A stretch of 64,000 nucleotides of DNA, from NCBI GenBank assembly GCA_964557545.1, contig CAZLAK010000006.1, positions 1 to 64,000 of the forward strand, in the 5' to 3' direction. Shown one piece after another: positions 17,099 through 24,759 of the stretch. The notes beneath the pieces were generated by a model that saw only the letters and a program-made list of their open reading frames with translations, did no database searches and was not told the DNA's origin. The DNA is from CAZLAK01 sp964557545. Its GTDB lineage: Bacteria; Bacillota; Desulfotomaculia; Desulfotomaculales; Pelotomaculaceae. Position 1 is the stretch's first letter. The number at the start of each line of letters is the position of its first letter. The position numbers and the translations under genes are program-made.

Positions 17099-17196
17099 GG
17101 GAGTGGATGGTGCCTGGTGGTGCTCCTGGTCTTCAAAACCAGTCGTCGGGCAGTGCTCCTGTCCGTGGTGGGTTCGATTCCCACACACTCCCGCCA
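17099..17196 (+). tRNA. selC: tRNA-Sec (anticodon TCA)
   Basis: A 98-base tRNA that inserts selenocysteine at UGA codons. The acceptor GGGAGTG pairs with CACTCCC, followed by G and an encoded CCA. The anticodon stem CTGGT/ACCAG closes a CTTCAAA loop with anticodon TCA. A long variable arm and the T stem GTGGG/CCCAC with TTCGATT loop follow; the unusual length is typical of tRNA-Sec. It has its own promoter and terminator. selA and selB lie at 28-32 kb, so the decoding set is spread over 15 kb. The eighth acceptor pair would be G-A here, a small irregularity. Confidence 0.96.
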
Positions 17197-17197
17197 G

Positions 17198-17230
17198 AAA
17201 AAGGCTTCTTCATAGTTAAGGGGCCTTTTT
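17198..17230 (+). terminator. Terminator of selC
   Basis: AAAAAGGC (17198-17205) pairs with GCCTTTTT (17223-17230), followed by AATTTTG, two bases after the tRNA end. Confidence 0.8.
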
Positions 17231-17312
17231 AATTTTGTTGCCTCCCTGCAAGGAATATTTTTTTTGTACCAGGGAAAAAATAAATTCGACACTTTGGCAG
17301 GGAGGTGATTGT

Positions 17313-17459
17313 ATGCCCGGCATCAAGTGTTCTGTGACTGAATGCAGGTGGAATAAAGAGGTGATGTGTCAGGCCCCGATGGTGCAAATTGATAGAAACG
17401 GCACAAGCAAGGCAGACAGTTCAGACCAAACCAAGTGTGAAACTTTTAAAATGAAGTAA
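17313..17459 (+). CDS. DUF1540 domain mini-protein, copy 2
   Basis: A 48-residue protein with the four-cysteine DUF1540 pattern (residues 6, 11, 19 and 42), probably binding a metal. The ATG at 17313 follows GGAGGTGATTGT, and the longer open frame upstream overlaps the selC terminator and is not credible. It matches copy 1 at 64-213 over its whole length, differing mainly in the middle (RWNKEVMCQAP against VHNRDISCHAP). Function unknown; DUF1540 proteins in sporulating Firmicutes are often only annotated by the domain. Confidence 0.85.
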   Translation: MPGIKCSVTECRWNKEVMCQAPMVQIDRNGTSKADSSDQTKCETFKMK

Positions 17460-17501
17460 CCTCAGTATCCGGCATAACCAACGCTATAGCTATTTTAAAG
17501 C

Positions 17502-17535
17502 AATGAAAGACTGGTTAAAAAGCCAGTCTTTCATT
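17502..17535 (+). terminator. Perfect stem-loop after the second DUF1540 gene
   Basis: A perfect 13-bp stem (17502-17514 with 17523-17535) with an eight-base A-rich loop. There is no T run after it on the plus strand, so it may protect the messenger end rather than terminate well. Confidence 0.6.
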
Positions 17536-17627
17536 GTATAATAGAAGCTATAAAACTTTATATCCGTTTAAGTTATTTTCAATATAATCTTGTAGTTTTT
17601 AAGCTATACCCAAAGCAGGTGATTTCA

Positions 17628-18389
17628 TTGATCGATCCCGTAGCTTTTAACATAGGCCCCCTAAATATCTACTGGTATGGTATAATTATGGCCTGTGCCT
17701 TCTTTACCGGTACACTGATAGCCTACCTTTACGCCCCTAAAGCCGGCATAAATAGCGATCACGTGATAAATATGCTGATTTTAATTATACCGGCCTCTAT
17801 TATCGGGGCGCGCCTGTACTACGTCCTCTTCAGCTGGGAACAATACCGCTCAAATCTAGTAGAAATACTTGCTGTTTGGCACGGCGGCTTGGCCATCCAC
17901 GGCGGGCTGCTCGGCGGCTTTTTGGCCGGATACTGGTATGTGAGGAAGAATGGTCTTGACTTTTGGAATGTGGGCGATCTTTTGGCCCCGAGCATAATCC
18001 TGGGTCAAGCCATAGGCCGGTGGGGCAATTTTATTAACCAGGAAGCCTATGGTTATCCCGTTACACCAGAATTTATGAGTATTTTCCCAGAATTTATCCA
18101 AAGACAAATGCTTATCTACGGGCAGTACCGCCACCCCACGTTCCTTTACGAATCTGTATGGGATTTTATGGTATTTCTATTGCTCATTTTTTATCGTCCC
18201 AAGAAAAAGTTTTCTGGAGAAATTTTGCTCCTCTACTTTTCACTTTATTCTACAGGCCGCTTTTTTATTGAAGGTTTACGAACTGACAGCTTGATGCTAG
18301 GGCCCTTTAGGGCAGCGCAATTAGTAAGCAGTCTGCTGATCCTTGTTTCTGCTGTGTTCTACGCCAGGCTTAGACGTGCAAAACAGTAA
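17628..18389 (+). CDS. lgt: Prolipoprotein diacylglyceryl transferase
   Basis: A 253-residue integral membrane enzyme that moves a diacylglyceryl group from phosphatidylglycerol to the lipobox cysteine of prelipoproteins. HGGLAIHGGLLGG and the Lgt signature GRWGNFINQEAYG lie in the middle, and six to seven hydrophobic segments are spread along the chain. The ending GRFFIEGLRTDSL is also conserved. The TTG at 17628 has AGGTGAT four bases upstream; an in-frame GTG three codons earlier is part of that ribosome site. One possible client, an L,D-transpeptidase with a lipobox, is encoded at 35594. Confidence 0.93.
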   Translation: MIDPVAFNIGPLNIYWYGIIMACAFFTGTLIAYLYAPKAGINSDHVINMLILIIPASIIGARLYYVLFSWEQYRSNLVEILAVWHGGLAIHGGLLGGFLAGYWYVRKNGLDFWNVGDLLAPSIILGQAIGRWGNFINQEAYGYPVTPEFMSIFPEFIQRQMLIYGQYRHPTFLYESVWDFMVFLLLIFYRPKKKFSGEILLLYFSLYSTGRFFIEGLRTDSLMLGPFRAAQLVSSLLILVSAVFYARLRRAKQ

Positions 18390-18514
18390 AATTTTTTTTA
18401 AAATTACGCAGCCTGTCCGCATTGCAGAACGGTAAATGCAAAACTATATTAATAGCACCAGTGTTTTTATTAATTTTTATGAGTATAAGAGTGAGCGAAG
18501 GAGGTACAGTATCT

Positions 18515-18739
18515 GTGTTTACAGGCTTTTTTGGAAGCAGGGATAGTGAGGAATTGGCGCGCGAGCAGGTTTCATTTTTTATCCGTCAAGCGCAGAGCGG
18601 GATGATGGAAATGGGTAGGCTTATCCAACAGGTGGCTGATGCTGGTCACCAAGACATTGCCTCGCAATGTTCCCGTCTTCTTCAAGTAAATGCTATGGTG
18701 GGAAATGCCCTCGAATGTGCACAAAGAAGCCTTGGTTAA
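18515..18739 (+). CDS. Small hypothetical helical protein
   Basis: I do not recognise this 74-residue protein. From the GTG at 18515 it starts MFTGFFGSRDSEELAREQ and appears wholly helical and mildly charged, with two cysteines (near residues 56 and 69). GAAGGAGG ends ten bases before the GTG. The frame stays open upstream to 18422 and the extension would add a hydrophobic segment (TILIAPVFLLIFMSI) like a signal peptide, but no ribosome site supports a start there. It lies 125 bases after lgt on the same strand. A real gene is likely because of the strong ribosome site; function unknown. Confidence 0.6.
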   Translation: MFTGFFGSRDSEELAREQVSFFIRQAQSGMMEMGRLIQQVADAGHQDIASQCSRLLQVNAMVGNALECAQRSLG

Positions 18740-18893
18740 GTATAGCCATATTACCAAAACATGTAATAATATTTTATAAATTTTTAACATAGGAATAAAT
18801 AGTTAAAAATTAGAAACTAGCCCCATAAGCCAGAGTAACACCCTATTTTACCGCTTCATAATATGTTAAAAAATCAGGTAAGGGGGTAATAAA

Positions 18894-19016
18894 ATGGCCT
18901 TTAATACTGGCGGGGGCATAAGCGGCGGCATTTCCGGTTCTTTTAATTTCTCGTTTTTCTTTACATTTTTCTTCTTCATCCTCATCATTTTCTTCCTCTT
19001 CCACTGGTTTATTTAA
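18894..19016 (+). CDS. Small phenylalanine-rich membrane protein, 40 residues
   Basis: A short frame, ATG to TAA, preceded by GGTAAGGGGGT six bases upstream. The first 16 residues are rich in glycine and serine (MAFNTGGGISGGISGS), and the rest is a single transmembrane helix made mostly of phenylalanine and isoleucine, ending HWFI. Size and build resemble the small glycine-start membrane peptides of spore formers, but I cannot place it in a family. An acidic and lysine-rich frame on the other strand over the same bases is only the mirror of the TTC/TTT codons. Confidence 0.55.
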   Translation: MAFNTGGGISGGISGSFNFSFFFTFFFFILIIFFLFHWFI

Positions 19017-19080
19017 TTCTTCAGTTTGATACCGGTGAGGGGGCCCTGGCAGCACTAACCTGCCCAGGGCTTTTTTAACT

Positions 19081-19503
19081 TTATGCGTGGTTAGCCCATG
19101 AACTAACTAAAGAAGCCGGAGGACTTGTGTCGTGTTCGTTGATGCCTTCTTTTGCTGGAGGGAATGTAATTTGAAGCCGTTCAGATGGTGTGCGAACAGC
19201 ATTGGAACGTAACAGGGGATAAAACTCATTATCGTGGTTGATAATACCAATTTCACAAGCGTATATCTTGTCCGGTTCCAATTGGGTAAAGTAGTAATCT
19301 TTCACCGCCAGCCCAATTTCAGTTGCAAAAAACACCCCGCCCCTCTCATTAACTAGCCTCAGTTCCACTTTCCTGCCCCAAAGGGCTTCTTGCAACCCGG
19401 GAGACAGTTCCCAATAAGCAAATACAACCCAGGGATTTTGCACCATAAGGCGCAACTCGCTCTGACCCCCGTTAACCGAAATTGGCGTGTCGCGCACTCC
19501 CAC
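19081..19503 (-). CDS. DUF4912 domain-containing protein
   Basis: A 140-residue protein whose core LRLMVQNPWVVFAYWEL followed by a charged beta-rich stretch is the DUF4912 pattern (a carbohydrate-module-like beta fold; function unknown). Other recognisable parts are DYYFTQLEPDKIYACEIG and a proline-bearing end. GTG start behind AGGAGGG. It is convergent with the small membrane protein gene and divergent from the pyruvate kinase-like gene, so it stands as a single transcription unit. No signal peptide or membrane helix. Confidence 0.75.
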   Translation of the reverse strand: MGVRDTPISVNGGQSELRLMVQNPWVVFAYWELSPGLQEALWGRKVELRLVNERGGVFFATEIGLAVKDYYFTQLEPDKIYACEIGIINHDNEFYPLLRSNAVRTPSERLQITFPPAKEGINEHDTSPPASLVSSWANHA

Positions 19504-19735
19504 TTTAATTTTCCCTCCTTTTCTTAACCTTCCTATACTATTTTTCTTGATAAAATCTAAATAACCTTCCAGTATTTATTAGATATTACATAAATTTTAT
19601 TTATTTTAATTAATGAAAAAATTTATAAATTAATAATTTTCAAAATATATTTTCATTTGCCAGTAAAACTTTGGTGGCTTAAAATTTTTCCGGGAGTTAG
19701 TTTATTTTTTAAAGAAATTTTGAGAGGTGATACGG

Positions 19736-20290
19736 TTGGTTTACTGGGAAAAAAAGGGCAGCACCAACACACTAAAAACTGTAGAACTGGCGCTGGATAG
19801 AGCGCGCCAGCTTGGCATAAAACATTTTGTTATCGCTTCTTGTTCGGGCAAATCGGCAGAACACTTTTTTGATTTTACAAGCGAGTTTGAAGTAATCTGC
19901 GTTACGCACCAAGCTGGTTTTTACCATCCAGGGGAAGATGAGATGGGCTGTGAGATGAGACAGAAACTGTTGGCCTGCGGTATAAAATTACTTACTGCTA
20001 CCCATTTGATGGGAGGTCTTGACAGGGCTTGCCGGGTAAAATTTGGCGGTGTTTATCCGGCAGAGATAATTTCCAGCACCTTGCGGCTTTTTGGACAGGG
20101 GATAAAAGTATGTGTGGAAATTTCTGTTATGGCTTTAGATGCCGGCTTGATTCCTTATGGTGTTGAAGTAGTGGCCTGCGGCGGCACTGCCGAGGGGTTG
20201 GATGCAGCTGCTGTCATTGTGCCTGCGCATTCGCAGAACTTTTTTGAAACAAAAATAAAAGAAATAATTTGCAAGCCTAGAGAATTTTAA
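19736..20290 (+). CDS. Stand-alone pyruvate kinase C-terminal (alpha/beta) domain protein
   Basis: A 184-residue protein equal to the C-terminal allosteric domain of pyruvate kinase without the catalytic barrel. HFVIASCSGKSAEHFFDF and FEVICVTHQAGF show the alternating strand-helix core, and EVVACGGTAEGLDAAAVI follows near the end. Such free domains occur in clostridia and archaea and may bind phospho-ligands; their role is unknown. TTG at 19736 with GAGAGGTGA upstream is chosen over the GTG at 19727, which is part of that site. Single gene, closed by its own terminator that includes the stop codon. Confidence 0.75.
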   Translation: MVYWEKKGSTNTLKTVELALDRARQLGIKHFVIASCSGKSAEHFFDFTSEFEVICVTHQAGFYHPGEDEMGCEMRQKLLACGIKLLTATHLMGGLDRACRVKFGGVYPAEIISSTLRLFGQGIKVCVEISVMALDAGLIPYGVEVVACGGTAEGLDAAAVIVPAHSQNFFETKIKEIICKPREF

Positions 20291-20318
20291 TCCCTGCCAG
20301 CCAATAGCCGCAGGGATT
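20289..20318 (+). terminator. Terminator of the pyruvate kinase-like gene
   Basis: AATCCCTGC (20289-20297) pairs perfectly with GCAGGGATT (20310-20318); the stem begins at the end of the stop codon and is followed by TATTCAATATAT. Confidence 0.65.
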
Positions 20319-20384
20319 TATTCAATATATACCAGTTTTTGCTCATCAAAAATACAATTTAAACTGATATCTTACCAAATTTCC

Positions 20385-21254
20385 CTATGGAATGACTTTA
20401 TTGAGAGGGTATTCAATAATGTCTTGGGCCCCTGCTTTCTTCAAGGCGGGGATAAGGTCACGGACTTGCTTTTCTTCAAGGATTGTTTCTACTGCCACCC
20501 ATTCGCTGTGAACGAGCTGCGAAATAGTTGGGTGTTTCATGGCCGGCAGTATCTCCAGTATATCATTTAATTTTACCCTAGGCACATTCATTTTTAGCCC
20601 AACCCTGGAGCGGGCGCGCAGTGCCCCCTGGAGGAGGACAGAGAGGTTCTGCAGCTTCTCCCTTTTCCACGGGTCATTCCAGGCCTTTTTATTGGCGTGC
20701 AGTTTAGTAGTCGATTCTAAGATGGTGGCTATAACACGGAGGTTGTTGGCTTTTAGAGAACTGCCCGTTTCCGTAATGTCGGCAATAGCATCCACGAGGT
20801 GGGGCACTTTTACTTCGGTGGCGCCGTAAGAATACTCTACACTTGCTTCCACCCCGTGCTGCCGCAAGTATTTTTTAGTTACCCGTACTAGTTCAGTGGC
20901 AATCCTCTTGCCGTTTAAGTCGTATACGCTTTGAATATCGCTTTCATTGGCCACGGCAATTACTAGCCGTATAGGGTTGGATGTGCTCTTAGCGTAAACG
21001 AGGTCCGCTACCTCCACCACATCTACCTCGTTTTCCATGATCCAGTCGAGGCCGCTAATACCCGCGTCCAGCACGCCCTCGTACACGTAGCGGGGAATTT
21101 CTTGTGCTCTCATGAGTATTACCTCGAGTTCGGGATCGTTCACTGAAGGGAAATATGAGCGGCTGCGCACAGTTAGCTCGTAACCGGCCTGTTTAAAAAG
21201 CTGAAAGGTAGCCTCCTGAAGACTACCCTTAGGAAGTCCCAAACGCAGTTTCAA
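20385..21254 (-). CDS. hisG: ATP phosphoribosyltransferase, long form
   Basis: A 289-residue HisG of the long type, with a C-terminal ACT-like domain for histidine feedback. It catalyses the first step of histidine synthesis, joining ATP and PRPP. LRLGLPKGSLQEAT opens the protein, GVLDAGISGLDWI binds substrate, and IADITETGSSLKANNL marks the PRPP loop; the last 75 residues are the regulatory domain. TTG start with GAGGAGGAG upstream and a TTGACA promoter. No other his gene is nearby, so this copy is an orphan or the set is dispersed. Confidence 0.93.
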   Translation of the reverse strand: MKLRLGLPKGSLQEATFQLFKQAGYELTVRSRSYFPSVNDPELEVILMRAQEIPRYVYEGVLDAGISGLDWIMENEVDVVEVADLVYAKSTSNPIRLVIAVANESDIQSVYDLNGKRIATELVRVTKKYLRQHGVEASVEYSYGATEVKVPHLVDAIADITETGSSLKANNLRVIATILESTTKLHANKKAWNDPWKREKLQNLSVLLQGALRARSRVGLKMNVPRVKLNDILEILPAMKHPTISQLVHSEWVAVETILEEKQVRDLIPALKKAGAQDIIEYPLNKVIP

Positions 21255-21323
21255 AGGAAAACTCCTCCTCGTTCCAAGTTGTCAGCTATTTCTTTTTATG
21301 TTAGCACTGTTGTTACATTGACT

Positions 21324-21353
21324 AATATAATGCTCTGCCTGCTTAGGTGTCAA
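21324..21353 (-). promoter_or_regulatory. Promoter of hisG
   Basis: On the minus strand a consensus TTGACA (21353-21348) and TATATT (21329-21324) lie 18 bases apart, 70 bases before hisG. Confidence 0.7.
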
Positions 21354-21389
21354 TAGCGGCTGGACTTTAAAAATCAGTTTTTGAGGTAT

Positions 21390-22538
21390 TTAAGGTATGA
21401 CCAGGAGCTGGCCCGGATAAATGGTTTCGTCTAATTGAAGGCCGCTGGCATCTGCTACTTCGCTAGGGGTTAGCCCGTATTGTTTGGCAATAGAGAAAAT
21501 TGTATCGCCTGCGGCGACAGTATGGACAGACCTCCCGCAGCCAGCTAGATACCAGACAAAAAGAGCGCCGTCGGCTGTTCCTGCAGCAACCTCACTGCTC
21601 CTGCTGGCAGCTATGCTCTTTAACGGCCTCCCAATGTTTAATGCCCAATCGGGATCGGTACCGGTTAGGGGGTACCAAAAGCCAAAGATATACCCTTCAG
21701 GTGTGCCGGCGATCAGGGTCTGGCCTTCTCTTCCCAAAAGCTTTGCGCAAGCCAGAGCGGTGACGGAATTTCCCAGATTGCTGGTAACTAAAACCGGGTT
21801 TTCTGACCCCGCAAATACCCTTATACAGCCGTCTTCACCGCCAAAAACAAGCTCCTCCCCCGGCTCCGGTCTCACATCTCCGGCCGTTAAAGAGGCCGCA
21901 GTTACCCCAGGACTGGTTATATAGGGGCCGCCGGCAAAACCGGCTTCGGTGTACTGCAGGGTGATTATACCGGAATCTGCACCGCTGCCGTAAGCAGCGG
22001 CAATTAAAGGAAGCCCGCCGCTGTCAGTTTTATAGACAGCTACCTTTTGAACCGGGCCGGGCAGGATCCTAATAGCAAATAATTCTACCCGCAACTGTTC
22101 GCCGTCAGCAGCTGCCGGCCGGTAAAAATAGAGGGCTCCTTTGGCCTTGGCAGCAGCTATTATTTCATTTGTGCCGTCCCCATCTATGTCAGCAACAGCC
22201 AGATCAGCAAAGTTTGCCCCGGGTTCCGGCTCTGTTTCGCCGGCCTTTCTCAGGGCAAAGCCGTCCGCACTGTAAACTTCTATTCTGTCTTCTAGCCCGG
22301 CAAAAATGAGACTTGTACTTGCCGGCGGGGGTTCCGCCGCCAAGCTCAATACTGTATTTCCTGCGGCTGCGCGGGAGGTTTCCAAATACCCCATTGTATT
22401 TGGGAAAAAGAGGTACACGGTTTTGTCCGCTGCCGATACCAGGCAGGGACGGCCGGCTCCCCGGTCGATCCAGGCAACAAAAACCGGGTCCTTGAAGTCT
22501 TCTTTTTGCCAGACTATTTTTTTGATGGCCAGTACCAT
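21390..22538 (-). CDS. Beta-propeller/FG-GAP-like protein with C-terminal LysM domain
   Basis: A 382-residue protein of unknown role. The first 330 residues form repeated beta blades: ADIDGDGTNEIIAAA is an FG-GAP/VCBS-like calcium motif and similar blades recur (GDVRPEPGEELVFGGEDG). The last 46 residues, from HTVAAGDTIFSIAKQYGLT, are a clear LysM domain, which binds peptidoglycan or chitin-like glycans. There is no signal peptide or membrane helix at the N-terminus, odd for LysM, so it may act inside the forming spore or leave by another route. ATG start with GGGGGC upstream. It overlaps the AbrB-type gene by 25 bases. Confidence 0.75.
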   Translation of the reverse strand: MVLAIKKIVWQKEDFKDPVFVAWIDRGAGRPCLVSAADKTVYLFFPNTMGYLETSRAAAGNTVLSLAAEPPPASTSLIFAGLEDRIEVYSADGFALRKAGETEPEPGANFADLAVADIDGDGTNEIIAAAKAKGALYFYRPAAADGEQLRVELFAIRILPGPVQKVAVYKTDSGGLPLIAAAYGSGADSGIITLQYTEAGFAGGPYITSPGVTAASLTAGDVRPEPGEELVFGGEDGCIRVFAGSENPVLVTSNLGNSVTALACAKLLGREGQTLIAGTPEGYIFGFWYPLTGTDPDWALNIGRPLKSIAASRSSEVAAGTADGALFVWYLAGCGRSVHTVAAGDTIFSIAKQYGLTPSEVADASGLQLDETIYPGQLLVIP

Positions 22539-22699
22539 AGGCTGCCCCCGGGGATTTTCTTATCAAGTTTTTTTAAAATTATCTTTCCTTCCTCAATCTC
22601 AATGGTCACATCACTGCCCCCCTTAAGGCCCAGCATTCTCATTATCGAACGAGGTATCGTCACTTGACCGTGCGGTGTTATACTTGAAAGTTTGTTCAC
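22514..22699 (-). CDS. AbrB/SpoVT-type DNA-binding protein
   Basis: A 61-residue swapped-hairpin DNA-binding protein; SSITPHGQVTIPRSIMRMLG and GSDVTIEIEEGKIILKK match the MazE/AbrB/SpoVT fold. The frame stays open to 22879, but the extension looks like a transposed tail and lacks the family's start. GTG at 22699 has AGGGGG seven bases upstream and begins right at the domain. It overlaps the LysM protein by 25 bases, so the two are coupled. It could regulate that gene or be a toxin-antitoxin antitoxin, though no toxin partner is visible. Confidence 0.85.
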   Translation of the reverse strand: MNKLSSITPHGQVTIPRSIMRMLGLKGGSDVTIEIEEGKIILKKLDKKIPGGSLWYWPSKK

Positions 22700-22942
22700 A
22701 CTTTTTCCCCCTGGTGTTTTGGTTGACTGACGGGTACTATTATAAAGCACTGCATCTGCAACTATCCAGGGGTTATAATTGCCATGTTTTGTCGCTATTA
22801 GTAGATCTGTCTGCCGCAAGGTATTCTTTGCATTTTCCACAATGTAGTGTAATATATTGTGTAGTTTATGGCACAACATCCAGCAGTGACACAGGTAATA
22901 ACCGTATGATTTTTACCTAAATTAGATCAAGGAGGAGCAAAA

Positions 22943-24133
22943 ATGACGATTTCCAAAAAAGTTGAAGCTTGTCTTTCCGGGGCTTCCTGGATAAGAAGGA
23001 TGTTTGAGGAAGGAGAAAGATTGAGAAAAATACACGGCCCGGACAAAGTCTACGATTTTACTCTCGGCAACCCGGAGGTGGAACCCCCTGCCCGTTTTAA
23101 AGAGGAATTAAAAAGGCTTGCTGAAAAACCCATACCGGGAATGCACCGCTACATGAGCAACGCCGGTTACCCCAAAACCCGCCGGGCAGTGGCAGAAGTG
23201 CTGGCCGAAAAAACCGGCCTCCCATTCACCGAAAACCACGTGGTAATGACCTGCGGTGCCGGCGGCGGCCTCAACGTGGTCTTAAAGACCATCCTGGATC
23301 CAGGCGATGAGGTTATAATACTTTCTCCTTATTTTGTCGAGTACAAATTTTATGCCGACAATCACGGCGGTGTCTGCCGTGTAGTTCCAACAGACCAGTC
23401 CTTTCAGCCAGACGCCGCAAGAATAGGTGAAGCAGTAAATGAAAAGACAAAAGCGGTAATCATTAATTCCCCGAACAACCCCACTGGCGTTGTTTATACC
23501 GCTGAATCGCTAAAGGCCGTTGGCCGCACGCTGGAAGAAAAAGAAAAAGAACTGGGACGGCCGATATACGTAATTTCCGACGAGCCCTACGCCAAAATTG
23601 TATACGACGGTATATCTGTGCCCAGCGTCTTTTTGCACATAAAAAACAGCATAGTGGTAACCTCTCACAGCAAAGACCTTGCCCTGCCGGGTGAAAGAAT
23701 TGGCTACGCAGCCATTTCGCCCAAAATTGAAAAATCAGACCTGCTTTTTGAGGGCATGGTCTTCTGCAACCGCACTCTAGGTTTTGTGAACGCCCCGGCG
23801 CTCATGCAGCACATTGTAGCCTTACTGCAAAACGAGAGTGTAGATATCGCTGATTACCAGGAAAAAAGGGACATCCTGTACGACAGCCTTACAGAGATGG
23901 GCTTTCAAATGGTAAAACCCCAGGGCGCTTTCTACCTTTTCCCTAAAAGTCCGGTGCCGGACGACGTTGAATTTACAAAATTGGCCCAAAAGTACAACAT
24001 ACTAGTCGTACCGGGAAGCGGCTTTGGAGCCCCCGGTTACTTCCGGCTTTCTTATTGTATCAGCAAAAACACCATCCTTGCCTCCCTGCCGGCTTTCCGT
24101 GCTTTGGCGGCGGAGCTGGGGTTAAAAAAATAA
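22943..24133 (+). CDS. PLP-dependent aminotransferase, class I/II
   Basis: A 396-residue fold-type I aminotransferase. NSPNNPTGVVYT (substrate pocket asparagine), SDEPYAKIVYDG and the PLP lysine (residue 244) in SHSKDLALPGERIGYAA are all intact, and LSYCISKNTI carries the carboxylate arginine region. Family members use aspartate, aromatic or branched amino acids with 2-oxoglutarate; the real substrate cannot be told. A strong AAGGAGGAG site precedes the ATG. It is alone on the plus strand, ending in a shared terminator with the convergent DUF456 gene. Confidence 0.88.
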   Translation: MTISKKVEACLSGASWIRRMFEEGERLRKIHGPDKVYDFTLGNPEVEPPARFKEELKRLAEKPIPGMHRYMSNAGYPKTRRAVAEVLAEKTGLPFTENHVVMTCGAGGGLNVVLKTILDPGDEVIILSPYFVEYKFYADNHGGVCRVVPTDQSFQPDAARIGEAVNEKTKAVIINSPNNPTGVVYTAESLKAVGRTLEEKEKELGRPIYVISDEPYAKIVYDGISVPSVFLHIKNSIVVTSHSKDLALPGERIGYAAISPKIEKSDLLFEGMVFCNRTLGFVNAPALMQHIVALLQNESVDIADYQEKRDILYDSLTEMGFQMVKPQGAFYLFPKSPVPDDVEFTKLAQKYNILVVPGSGFGAPGYFRLSYCISKNTILASLPAFRALAAELGLKK

Positions 24134-24206
24134 ACCGGCATTTCATAGCCGGCGGGTATTGCTACAAGGTAACCGGTTTAAGAGGTTTATTCCCGGCATA
24201 TAAGAT

Positions 24207-24236
24207 ACCCCCTGTATTTGTAAAATTTACAGGGGT
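24207..24236. terminator. Bidirectional terminator between convergent genes
   Basis: ACCCC-C-TGTA (24207-24216) pairs with TACAGGGGT (24228-24236), one base bulged. AATTTTC follows on the plus strand, and the other side faces the DUF456 gene end. Confidence 0.6.
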
Positions 24237-24250
24237 AATTTTCTAATTTC

Positions 24251-24730
24251 TTACAGCACCTCGATAAAAAACCAGGTGATCATTAAAGCTTCTACGGCAA
24301 GTTTTAAAAAAGTGCCCCCCAAAAAGCCAACCAGTGTTCCCCAGCCAACGCGCAAGGCCCCTCCCAATGAATTTTTGCGGAATAACTCTCCTGCCACAGC
24401 ACCGATAAAAGGGCCGCAAATGAGGCCAAAAGGCCCGCCCATTATTACTCCGGCAATGCCGCCCAAAATACTGCCCCAGACAGCGTACTTTGAGCCGCCG
24501 TACACTTTTACACCCCAGACGCCGGCAACGTAATCGATGGCGAAGATCAGCGCCACTGCCAGCCCCTGTCCGAGAAAGAAAGCCCACCCCAGCCCTTGAA
24601 ATTTTGTGAACAGTCCGTAGGCAAACATTCCCAGCCAAATTAAGGGTGCCCCGGGCAAGGCGGGCAGGACAGTACCCAGCACGCCTAGGGTCATAAAAAT
24701 TACTGCTACGGCGAGACCGGCAACAGACAT
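24251..24730 (-). CDS. DUF456 domain-containing membrane protein
   Basis: A 159-residue glycine-rich integral membrane protein with four to five helices, matching the DUF456 family. It begins with a hydrophobic helix ending ALPGAPLIWLGMFAYG, then AIDYVAGVWGVKVYGGSKYA, then GIAGVIMGGPFGLICGPFIG. Such glycine-spaced helices suggest tight packing. Function unknown. It follows the methyltransferase gene by 29 bases and is likely in one operon with it. Confidence 0.88.
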   Translation of the reverse strand: MSVAGLAVAVIFMTLGVLGTVLPALPGAPLIWLGMFAYGLFTKFQGLGWAFFLGQGLAVALIFAIDYVAGVWGVKVYGGSKYAVWGSILGGIAGVIMGGPFGLICGPFIGAVAGELFRKNSLGGALRVGWGTLVGFLGGTFLKLAVEALMITWFFIEVL

Positions 24731-24759
24731 ATAAACTCTCCCCCAAAATTTATCAGTAT

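Noticed and set aside
16987..17292. Minus-strand frame of 101 codons.
   Set aside because: It runs across tRNA-Sec and its terminator and reads like non-coding AT-rich DNA.
18843..19055. Minus-strand frame rich in glutamate, aspartate and lysine.
   Set aside because: It is the mirror of the TTC/TTT codons of the small membrane protein at 18894-19016, which has a ribosome site; the minus frame has none.
22700..22879. N-terminal extension of the AbrB-type protein.
   Set aside because: The 60 extra residues have no family likeness and a good ribosome site stands right before the domain start at 22699.
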